Of a stretch of DNA of 64,000 nucleotides, positions 50,915-60,148 are shown one piece after another. A program made the translations under genes and the position numbers. How positions within the stretch are numbered: the stretch's first letter is position 1; each line of letters opens with the position of its first letter. Source of the stretch: Anaspis maculata (lineage: Eukaryota > Arthropoda > Insecta > Coleoptera > Scraptiidae); the NCBI GenBank assembly GCA_949128115.1, contig OX421966.1, forward strand, positions 51,767,416 to 51,831,415. Direction: 5' to 3'. A model generated the notes under the pieces. The model was not told the origin of the DNA. It saw only the letters and a list, made by a program, of their open reading frames with translations, and did no database searches.

Positions 50915-53900
50915 CTACATCTTGGATGGAACCAGGGTCAGTGTGCCAACACCTGCTACGACTTCAATTTCCACTTTGGCGCCCAACGGGAGACATCCGA
51001 CTTGGTAAGTGGATCTGGCTGGGAAGTTTTTCGTGAAGACTGAAATTCGAGAGCGATTAGTACAGTATTCTGGAAAAAATGTTGCCTTGTGTCTTTTTCT
51101 TGTACAGCGCGTCAATTTTTCGCTACGTCTGTCCCTCCAAGTTTAGGTACCTACCTACGTCGCGTCGTACGTTACGAATGTTAGAACAGGGACATTCCCT
51201 GTTGAGACGTAAGGGTGAGCTCTGTTACTTTCGCTAACCTATTTTATTACTCTGTTGATCGGTACCATAAGTTGAGCAGTGATAGAGAATTGATCGATCC
51301 CTGTCGCCAGGTGAAGGGTATCTACGTCATAATTCATAAAGTATGTCGCGATTTGATATTGCGATTTTTTTGGAATTGGTTTTAAAAAGTGAGAATCATT
51401 TGTTTGAAAATTTTCTCACACAATACGCATATCTGATGTGCTATAACGACAATTAGATATGATAAACAGAATTCTCAGATTGCTACAACATCGGACCACC
51501 GTTTGGTCACCGTTTACATTTAGATATACTGAGTGCGGCAAAAATGTCGAATGGTGGCACATATTATTCAAGTTGGTCTGCTAAATGAAGCAAAAACTAA
51601 AATTCCAAGTTTTCACCTTTCCAAATAGATTGCATTTCGACTTGCTTCATTATGGCGCACCCTGCAGGTACCATTGTTTTAATCTGTACTAAAGCTACTA
51701 GATTTGAGCAACGATTTAATGTGATCCATAATACTTGACAAGTAGTATTTTATTGATCATTGTCGTTAAAACCTTGGGCCTAGTTTGTTTGAATAGCGAT
51801 ATTAAATTGATCCCTATCACTAAATACTGCCATTCCGGCAAAAAAGTAGGACGGAGATTGAAACAGAGTGCTACCAAATCTGGCTTTGTATCATAGTGAC
51901 ATCGAGCCAAAATTAGAAGACACCGTTTGAATCTCTGTCCCACTTTTTTGCCGCAATTGTACCTTATTCTATTGGCCTGTGCCATTAGCTGCGCAGCGAT
52001 GTCTACTTAACTCTTATCACTAAATACTAAGCGCGTTTTTTTGCCATCTGAACTTAATAACCTGAAGGCCTGTTGCCACAGCAACTTATTTACACTTGTT
52101 CTGCGTCATGAAAATCTGGCATTCTACTCGTCGTGAACCCACCCCTACTCATCGTAATAGGGCCTGTGCGGTGGGATCAGATGAATAGAATGCTATATGT
52201 CGTAGAAGCAAGCTATGGAAAAGACGTGTTGTATAGGCTACTTTGTTTGGGCAGGTGCGCATGCTTGAAGGCTCCATATTTTGAAAACTTTCGTACACCT
52301 GTCAGTTGAATGGCAACGCTGCATGCTCTGTCTAGCCGCCTGACCAGCTACTGGTTCCTGGCTGTCACTTTTACACATACCGTAAATGCACCTCTTCGTA
52401 GCTTCTTTGAACTTCCTTCTCGGTACAGCCATTTTCAAAAAGTTGTGTTGTTTCGTCAAAACATGAGCAAATGGAATGTAGGTCATGTAGAAACGAGAAG
52501 TGTGATCATAATTGTCACAAGTGACAGTTGGCGCCGATGTCTTGTTGTTTTGAGCGCTGTTGCCATTTTCGTTGTTCTTGAACTTCCACAAATGATTATT
52601 GAACTTAATTTTAATGAAACATTTCCTTTGAATATAGAAAATGGTATCTAACATTCAACCAAATTATTTGTGGAATTTTAGGTGCACTACAATATTTTTT
52701 AGTATTAATTTTCAATATCGGTGTACGAAACTATGAAATTCGCGCCAGACATGCGCACTCAAAAAAACCGAAACGAAGGGACCTATTGGCACGAATGCAT
52801 GGTACGTTGCTAACTAGATTCTGACGCCTTGATAGATGTTCTGTGTATAATGGGTGCTTTCCACCTAGACGGTACAAATTCCACCAGACGGCACATGTTC
52901 CATAGTGTGGCACAAAATTTTAGGTGATCCAATGAACGGCACAGAACCGAGTAGGAACACGTAGATGGAAAGCACCGTTTGGCACCCGCACATGCGTAAA
53001 TGGCAGGTGTACCGAACTTGGGGCTAGGTGTAAAGCACGCAATGTGACAACTACTGTCACCATCACCGTCATCTCGACGCGATGCACCCGCAAGTAAAAG
53101 TTTCCGATAGCGTTTTCGAGTCACTAGAATCGAACCAGTTCAGGGGTGCGATTCTCGAACGTGTTCGAAAAGTTTTCGTATGCGAATTCTCATTTCCGAC
53201 AGGCCCAAGTGCACACGAAATCAGGGAGATTCGTATACGAAAAGTCATTCGAATAACTCGAGAATCGCACCCCAGCTCTAAAATCAGGGAATTCGATTGG
53301 CTCTCCAAAATCCCTGGCCAATCAGTGATAGCGATTTTCGAGCTTAACTAGCTCGGTTCTAGTGACTCGAAAACGCTACTAGACTGCGCACCGAAAGTAG
53401 AAAAACGTAATAGCCCCCTTACGGTGGAAGTTGCTGTGGTCGACAAAGGAGGTCGTTTCTAACCTGGTTGGCGGCTTTTCGCTGACGCTGCCAGGTAAGC
53501 GGCGGTTACTAAAGAGAACGATGGCCAAGCGCGCCAGTACTATGTAATATGCAGTTAAATGCCCATTGTCCAGTGGCCCCTGTGAGGTTGAGAAAACTTT
53601 CTCAAGTTACCAAAGTTCCTTAAATGAACAATAATTTGTGGAGTTGAATTGCGCGAGACGAGACGCGCGTGAGTGAGTGCACTGTGTTGGAATCTTGTCC
53701 AAATTTTGTCAATTTCCTGTATGTATCTTCTTCTTCTTAATACATGCTTGCTATTTCAGTAGGTATAAGCTAGAGTAAAAAGTGAGTACTCACTACTCAG
53801 TGATTTACATTCCATTCTCTTTAGTACTGCCGCGCTTGGCCGCTTGACTATCATTTTCTTCAGTGACCACCTCTCACCTAGCAGCGTCAGCGAGGAGCCG

Positions 53901-56900
53901 CTAACCACGGTAGAGACGATGTCCCTTGTCGACCACAGAAACTTCCACAGCAGGGGGATTCACGTTCCCTACTTTCTCTGCGAAGTCACGGAAATTTCTA
54001 CTTGCGGGTGCAACGCGTCGAGATGACACATTATACGACACAACACATCTATCAAGACGTCAAGATCTAGTACCTAAGCATCGTACCATTTGTGCCAACA
54101 ACACATTTTTTCCATAGCTTACTCTAATGAAGAAAACCGTGAAACTGATTCATAATAAGTACTTTTGTGGCGTCTCACTGCCGCGGCCTATTTCGACTCC
54201 CTATGATAACGTTAAGTGTCAAGTTGAGATACTTTCGGCACTGTCAGGTCAGGTCAATATAATTAGTATTTTTTCTCAAATTATTATCGTGTCGGTGAGT
54301 TGTCCGTCAGTGAAATAACCTCATCCTTATGCAACATTCTGTATACACTGGGTGCTTTCCACCTAGACGGTACAAATACCACCAGACGGCACATGTTCCA
54401 TGGTGTGGCACAAAATTTTAGGTGATCCAATGAACGGCGCAGAACCGAGTAGGAACACGTAGATGGAAAGCACCGTTTGGAACCCGCACATGCGTAAATG
54501 GCAGGTGTACCGAACTTGGGGCTAGGTGGAAAGCACGCACTGGAGAAGATTTGGAAGATTTACATTCTTTGTAAACGTCATTGACGGCCGCAAAGTCTTT
54601 GATATCGTTCAGAAGGATTGTGCTTTTGACCACGTGCTCGTACGAGGATCCTGCTGCTTCAAGGATGTATCCCAGCGATTTCAAGGCTTGCCTAGCTTCT
54701 TCTGCCGCGCCTCCGTCCACCAATTTCATGGTGTCCTTGTTTAGTCCGAGGACACCGCTCACGTACAGGGTCTTGTCCAGTTGCACGGCTTGGCTTTATA
54801 AAAACAAAATCAAAATCGTCAATAACATATATGGTATACCTGCACTACTTGAATAACACAATTTTTTGGTTTGGTGTTGCGACAACCGGAGGTCAAGTTG
54901 TGACTGACTGGAATTCGTAAGTTGGTACCTTTTTGAAGCATATCATGAACAAAACATTGACCGGTTAGAACTTGACTTCCGGTTGTCGCATCACTTTGAC
55001 CGTTGCACTGCATAATCTATCGACATTTTCATATTTATTAGAATAATGTAAAAATGCAACCAGTAGAAGAGACCAGGAACAATTTGGACATGCGGATCGA
55101 TTAGACAAGTTCATAATAATAATTTCTGCCGTACCTTTTGCACCGTGACCAGAGATGTTAAAAAACGGTTTTTTTTTAATTGGCGTTTTTAAAGAAATAA
55201 AAACCGGTTTTTTTTGTTTTTAATGTTTTTTTTTGTTTTTTTCTCATTAAATGGTGATCTACGTACCCAAATCGTATTGACCTATTTTTCTTATATTATT
55301 TCATGTATTTATAACATACCTAGCATAAAACAGATAGTAATAAATCGCAACTTTGCACTTGAACCGCGAATGACATATCACTCACATGACATAACTGACA
55401 TATGCATGGCAGAATTGACAGCTCGGCTGTTTTTGTTTGTGCTGTTTGTAACATAAGTTACATACCTCAAGCTTCGAGCGTTGCAATCGTGGCATGGAAA
55501 TGTTGTTGTTAGAGGAGGAAGCTGGAAATTGTTGGAATATTACACAAAACAAAAGGAAAAAAAAACAATTGAAACAAAAAAAACGAGGGGCTTTGTTTTA
55601 ATACAAAAAAAAATGTAAAAAGAAAAAAAAAAAACGAACACGTTTTTTTCAACCCACATCTCTGACCGTGACTGATACTACTAATCGTGCATTCTTACGT
55701 TCTCAGCTCGTTAGAATGGCACATATTTTGATGCGTTGCCAAACAGTCGAAGCAAGTGAGAAATGACATGGCGCGCTTTAAAGTAATGACCTTGGAATAA
55801 CGCACATCAATAAGCGAAGAATTTGGATTCATGTTAGTATCGAAGCTGACAAAGGCCTTGTTTACGCGAGGTTTAAAGCTGGTGTTAAGGTCCGTAACAT
55901 CAATGTTATCGTCCGCATAAACACCTCTAAACGCAAGTTTCGCAACAGCTGTTAAGCTTAGCTAAATGTGATTTTAAATTGCATTTAGTAACCAAACAAG
56001 TGTTGGCAATCGCACGTAAACGCCCATGCCCATCCGCAGTACACTGATGTAGCGAATGTTGCCTAAAATCGTGGTTTTCAGGCAACTTTCACTACAGAAG
56101 TGTACTGCGGAATGTATTTTACTGCCAGGGACTTTTCTCACACGATTCAAGAATAGCGGCCTAGGTTATAAGGGGCTGTCGGCTGTCATTTTGGTCGGCG
56201 CGCGTAAACACTCCCAACTAACCACTGTTAAAATCTCTGCTAAGCCTCGCGTAAACAAGGTCACAGAGTGTCGAGCAAAGAGGCCGTAACTTTTGAATTA
56301 CTGAGCTTGTTTACGCGAGGCTTAGCAGAGATTTCAACAGTGGTTAGTTAGGAGTGTTTACGCGCGCCGACCAAAATGACAGCCGACAGCCCCTTAACCT
56401 AGGCCGCTATTCTTGAATCGTGTGAGAAAAGTCCCTGGCAGTAAAATACATTCCGCAGTACACTTCTGTAGTGAAAGTTGCCTAAAATCGTGATTTTAGG
56501 CAACATTCGCTACAACAGTGTACTGCGGATGGGCATGGGCGTTTACGTGCAATTGCCAACACTTGTTTGCTTACTAAATGCAATCTAAAATCACATTTAG
56601 CTAAGCTTAACAGCTGTTGCGAAACTTGCGTTTAGAGGTGTTTATGCGGACGATAACAGTGATGTTACGGACCTTAACACCAGTTTTAAACCTCGCGTAA
56701 ACAAGGCCACTGCAAATATTTTACGCACGCGTGCAAAATATGTTGATCAGTTTGCTGTTCAACACATTATTGCATGGCATGAAACTTTGTATTTACCAAT
56801 CTCTTTTCTCATTTTGGGTACCTAGAGGAACAGACAATACTTGCAATTTATAAACAGTCAACACCGCGTCAAAATTGGAGGCGTGGCAACACCGGCGTGG

Positions 56901-57708
56901 CAACATATGGGGGATAAGGTGCAAAAATGGCGACTCCACTCGGTTCAAAAGCGGGAACAGGCAGATTTAAAAAAAACTTTTGCTTTTTAAACGCGATGAA
57001 GTTCGCTATAAAATAGTATATTTTCTACAGGATTCTCAACTTTTTTCTTTAATTCAGAAACAAACAGCTGTATCAATCGATTTCTCCCAATTACCACTGA
57101 AGAGGGAAGGGGAGGTTCATAGGAACGAGTTGTAAAGCCACAATCCATCTTTCCCATGAGAACTTCACGCATATCTGTGAGAACTAGCGGTCTGTTCCTC
57201 GGTCTGTTCTGTAGTAGCTGTTTGTATTAGCGGGAGTTTTTGCGCACAGGTATGCGCGTAATTAATTTCTCTAGTGGGAAAAGTGAATTGCGCACTTGGG
57301 AAATACGTAACTTTCCCATGCGTGCCTGATATACTACTTCTCCCTAGGATACCTGTTGAGATACAAAGGAGTAGTCCGCGACATTCTATCTATATGTATA
57401 AATGGAAGTAGAATTCAAGATAGGTAGAGAATGCATACAAGCTCAAATTAGATTATTATTGATTACCGCACCTACTGTTCGGAAATGAAAAGTTGAAGGA
57501 CACAGGATACTGGATACCCTACTTTTGAGTAATGATAACGTTTTGATGATAGATAAAGTGCAAAGTACGAGTTGTAATGAAATACCTGCTTGTAATAAAA
57601 TATTATTTTTGGGTACTCAGGTATAGGTATAGGTACTTACTTATATGGCGCTACAGGCCTAGGCGCCTTTGACGTGCTGATTATTTTCTTAATAACACCT
57701 GTGGCCAT
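50915..57708 (-). CDS. RIDA: 2-iminobutanoate/2-iminopropanoate deaminase (RidA/UK114), 3 exons
   Basis: YjgF/YER057c/UK114 family enzyme that hydrolyses reactive enamine/imine intermediates released by PLP enzymes; normally a cytosolic/mitochondrial homotrimer. Exons: 57708-57641, 54793-54564, 51039-50915 (68+230+125 nt = 140 aa plus stop; human has 137), with closing phases and good GT-AG sites. Exon 1 encodes MATGVIKKIISTSKAPRPVA; the split codon gives the conserved APYNQAV. Exon 2 holds DKTLYVSGVLGL, GGAAEEARQALKSLGYILEAAG and VVKSTILLNDIKDFAAVNDVYKE. Exon 3 starts FFTKNFPARSTYQVG, carrying the conserved substrate-binding Arg, then VEIEVVAG. Intron 1 (2.8 kb) holds a hAT MITE and a 0.86 kb head-to-head MITE pair. 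Intron 2 (3.5 kb) holds a nested foldback and two Harbinger-like MITEs, one 25 bp from the exon 2 donor. AATAAA at 50776-50771. Confidence 0.93.
52350..52432 (-). pseudogene. Divergent THAP-like finger relic
   Basis: On the minus strand MAVPRRKFKEATKRCIYGMC followed by KSDSQ resembles the start of a THAP-type module (RYCIYGxCxSDSRY) found in transposon-derived insect proteins. The continuation is lost. It lies in RIDA intron 2. Confidence 0.4.
52852..53040 (+). mobile_element. PIF/Harbinger-like MITE, 189 bp
   Basis: GGGTGCTTTCCACCTAG to CTAGGTGTAAAGCACGC with 3-bp duplications AAT (52849-52851, 53041-53043). Inserted in the left arm of foldback 7. Confidence 0.85.
53110..53375. mobile_element. 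~266-bp hairpin MITE in foldback 7
   Basis: AGCGTTTTCGAGTCACTAGA near 53111 mirrors TCTAGTGACTCGAAAACGCT (ends about 53375); an inner pair GGGGTGCGATTCTCGAA / TCGAGAATCGCACCCC. A decayed relative lies at 11.3-11.5 kb. Confidence 0.8.
54350..54538 (+). mobile_element. PIF/Harbinger-like MITE, 189 bp, beside RIDA exon 2
   Basis: GGGTGCTTTCCACCTAG to CTAGGTGGAAAGCACGC with ACT duplications (54347-54349, 54539-54541). It ends 25 bp from the exon 2 / intron 2 donor. Almost identical to the 52.85-kb copy. Confidence 0.87.
54873..54994. repeat. 122-bp imperfect hairpin in RIDA intron 1
   Basis: GTGTTGCGACAACCGGAGGT and CAAGTT pair with AACTTG and ACTTCCGGTTGTCGCATCAC. Confidence 0.7.
55150..55664. 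mobile_element. 515-bp hAT-type MITE in RIDA intron 1
   Basis: Ends CAGAGATGT and ACATCTCTG, perfect 8-bp duplications ACCGTGAC (55142-55149 and 55665-55672). Sub-terminal poly-T / poly-A arms. No ORF of note. Confidence 0.88.
55854..56708. mobile_element. Head-to-head pair of a ~405-bp MITE (TIR CTTGTTTACGCGAGG)
   Basis: Copy 1 is about 55857-56263, copy 2 about 56310-56705, in inverted orientation with a ~46-bp spacer. Each is bounded by CTTGTTTACGCGAGG and CCTCGCGTAAACAAG, so each arm is a complete element. Each holds an internal hairpin (GCAGTACACTG...CAGTGTACTGCGG type, 56036-56112 and 56455-56530) around GTTGCCTAAAATCG. Confidence 0.85.
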
Positions 57709-58479
57709 TTTTTGGAAGGTTTTCTTTGTAATTCTCTACTAGAAATCTATCAAACAGCAGTTTCCGAAGTCCAAACTGTACTGACGATATTGACCCAAAG
57801 TTCGCTCAGTTATCACTTCCAGACGCTTTGCTTATCAACAGACACTTAGGAAATGTCTTGGAAAGTCTTGTGATGAAGATTTCGTTGCTGTATGTAATTA
57901 TTATTATCAAACGGTCGAATCATACGGAAATCTTTTGGGTTTCATAATAATTTTACGAATTTGAAATTTTGCATTCCGCGTGACTCTCGCTTTATTGCCA
58001 AACGTGCTCTACCTTATCTCAAGTTCGAACAAATTAACTGTGAATAAACTAGGTAGGTAGCTAGTTACCTAGCAGAATTGATAATCGAATCGTTTAAAAA
58101 ACGATAAACAACAAATGCATTTTTTTAATTTATTTTTTTTAATTTGGGCTTTTTTTTTGTTTGGCACTTCTATAGCACGACACAATTAGCGGACGTTGGG
58201 TCAATTATACGCTTGTCGATTATAAATTATTGTAAATTTATTCCAATTTTGTACATAGAGAGGAAATAATATGGAACGTTGAAATAAGAGATTTTAAAAT
58301 TGAACATTTCAACTAAAATATATATTAAACTAACATGTAATCAAATACGAACGTCCCCAAGTTGGCGTGCGCCTGACTGTGCGAATTAATTAGAGACTTA
58401 CATCCACCACAAAAAAAGGACAATCGCATGCCAACTCTAGGACGTTTGTATTTGATCTCACTATAATATAATATTGTAC
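57709..58479. promoter_or_regulatory. RIDA upstream region and DHDDS 3' flank
   Basis: No repeat recognised apart from T-rich runs at 58121-58160. AATAAA on the minus strand at about 58243-58238 could end the DHDDS transcript. The RIDA promoter should lie here; no TATA box was evident. Confidence 0.4.
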
Positions 58480-58597
58480 TGTGTGATCCAAACCATTCCG
58501 AATTGGGGTAGGCTGTGACATAGTCAAATTCCGGGATGTAAAGCTGCTTTTTGCCAGGGCACAGCCTACCCCAATTCGGAATGGTTTGGATCACAGG
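58480..58597. mobile_element. Hairpin MITE in DHDDS 3' UTR (family C/D)
   Basis: Near-perfect inverted repeat of ~36 bp arms: TGTGATCCAAACC at 58482 pairs with GGTTTGGATCACA ending 58596, inner arms GGGGTAGGCTGTG / CACAGCCTACCCC. The loop (GTCAAATTCCGGG...AAGCTGC) is shared with the element at 34039-34160, although the middle of the arms differs. Confidence 0.8.
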
Positions 58598-58626
58598 GTA
58601 TAATTAATCAACACCTTTAGAAATAA

Positions 58627-59481
58627 TCAATAACTTTGCATTTCTGCCAAGCGTCTTCTCCGCACTTCCGCCACAAATTCTTTTGCTCTTTCACTGTTCA
58701 GTTGTACCCGACAGGGGTTCCTCTGGTACCGCATGCCCCTTTGGTACTTAAAAACGGCCCCCAACAAGTGCCAGATGTTAAACTCCGGCCACAGCACTTC
58801 CGTGAAACAAATCTGCGAATCTCTGACCTGCCACAGGAGGAAATCGCTGAGGCGAATTTCAGACGTTCTGACTAGGAGATCGGGATTGGCACTTTCGTTT
58901 GTATACAAGCATTCGGTCAGCAGCTCTTGGGTGATGTCCTCCGGCTCGAGCCGGCCTTCGTGCACCCCTTCGACCACGGTCTTGACGGCGTTCGCCATTT
59001 CGTCACGCGACGTATACGCGAACGCTATGTTCAGGAAAGCTTTCGTGTTGTCTTTGGTCATGAGCACCGCTTCGGCCGTGAGTCTCCGCAGTTTTTCGCT
59101 GAGCAAGCTCAAGTTGCCTATGATGCGAATGCACACGCCTTCTTCCATGATGCGCTCGCGTTCTTCGAGGAGCTTTTGGAACTTTTCTTCGGCCAGCATC
59201 ATCAGAGTTTCGACCTCTTCGGGACTGCGCTTGAAGTTTTCGATGCTGAACGCGTACACGGTGACTTCTCTGATGTTGAGTTCCAGGCACCACTGGAGGG
59301 TGTCGGCGAGCTTTTCGAAGCCCTTGGCGTGGCCCACGGATTGGGCTACGTTGAATTTGGTGGCGTACCTGCGATTGCCGTCCATGATAAAGGCGACGTG
59401 GCGCGGAACGGGGCCGCACTTGAGCACGTTCATGCAGAAACGCTGCACGCGGGTCACGGAGCTGTCCACGATCCACGACAT
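58627..59481 (-). CDS. DHDDS: Dehydrodolichyl diphosphate synthase subunit, intronless
   Basis: cis-Prenyltransferase that extends farnesyl diphosphate with isopentenyl diphosphate to make dehydrodolichyl diphosphate for N-glycosylation; acts at the ER with NUS1. The ORF runs 284 aa from MSWIVDSS. With this start the catalytic Asp of FIMDGNRRY is residue 34, the same number as in human DHDDS, so I prefer it to the in-frame ATG at 59514. Other blocks: GHAKGFEKLADTLQWCLEL, VTVYAFSIENFKRS, AFAYTSRDEMANAV, CLYTNESANPDLLVRTS, RLSDFLLWQ, VLWPEFNIWHLL. Odd point: relatives have RTSGE before RLSDFLLW; here it reads RTSE, one Gly short. No introns. A hairpin MITE sits 30 bp past the stop in the presumed 3' UTR. 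The C-terminal tail after residue ~250 is shorter than in human. Confidence 0.93.
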   Translation of the reverse strand: MSWIVDSSVTRVQRFCMNVLKCGPVPRHVAFIMDGNRRYATKFNVAQSVGHAKGFEKLADTLQWCLELNIREVTVYAFSIENFKRSPEEVETLMMLAEEKFQKLLEERERIMEEGVCIRIIGNLSLLSEKLRRLTAEAVLMTKDNTKAFLNIAFAYTSRDEMANAVKTVVEGVHEGRLEPEDITQELLTECLYTNESANPDLLVRTSEIRLSDFLLWQVRDSQICFTEVLWPEFNIWHLLGAVFKYQRGMRYQRNPCRVQLNSERAKEFVAEVRRRRLAEMQSY

Positions 59482-59837
59482 GGTGGAATCACTCGAATTG
59501 CACAATTTTTCCAAAAGTTTCGACGGGATAACCTCAAAGTTTGACGGCTGTCACATGGCTTGTTGTGACAGCTGTCTTGTGACGTGTCATTTGAACGTTG
59601 TTTGAACGTTTGGATGAGCAAAGCGCGTAGTCTCGATTCGACATTCGACAGAAGACACCCCCTAGCTCCTTTCTGTCCAACAAGCTTAAATGGATAATGG
59701 ATAGGCAACTAGTCATACAATTTTCGCAGTTTTTTTTTATGCAGCTTGGTGGGTATACATACTTGAAATAGTCAAATAATTATCTATTGCTTGAAGAAAG
59801 TAGTTCTCATTTTCTCAAACAGTTTTTTGCTATATAT

Positions 59838-60018
59838 GGGTAGCTATTCTTGAAAGTGTGGGAGAAAACTCCCTGGGAGTAAAATACATTCTGCAGTACG
59901 CTGATGTAGCGAATGTTGCCTAAAATTGTGTTTTTAGGCAACTTTTGCTACAACAGTGTAGTACGGATTATATAAAACTCCCAGGGAGTTTCTCCCACAC
60001 TTTCAAGAATAGCTACCC
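59838..60018. mobile_element. 181-bp hairpin sharing a core with the 56-kb MITE
   Basis: GGGTAGCTATTCTTGAAAGT mirrors ACTTTCAAGAATAGCTACCC; AAACTCCCTGGGAGT / ACTCCCAGGGAGTTT inside. The centre GTAGCGAATGTTGCCTAAAA is the same as in the 56-kb MITE. Confidence 0.8.
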
Positions 60019-60148
60019 TGGTTAGCTCATTCCCACCATCCCACCTGTTTAACATGTCGAAAGTGTACATCCCTAGGACGCGTACTATTTAGTATACAGG
60101 GTGAAAATTGAAAAATAAATCGGTGACCGTGTCATAAAGGCAGGAATG

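Larger units (their letters stand above)
52787..54130. mobile_element. Nested foldback element 7 in RIDA intron 2
   Basis: Right arm about 53825-54110; left arm in three pieces: 52787-52850, 53043-53110 and 53400-53560. Matching blocks: CTTGATAGATGTTCTGTGT / ACACATCTATCAAGACG, CATCTCGACGCGATGCACCC / TGCAACGCGTCGAGATG, CTGTGGTCGACAAAGG / CCCTTGTCGACCACAG, TCGCTGACGCTGCCAGGT / CCTAGCAGCGTCAGCGAGG. The left-arm gaps are exactly two MITEs. Confidence 0.75.

Noticed and set aside
58733..59605. Long plus-strand ORFs (290 and 205 aa) at 58733-59605 and 58927-59544
   Set aside because: Antisense shadows of the DHDDS coding sequence in GC-rich codons.
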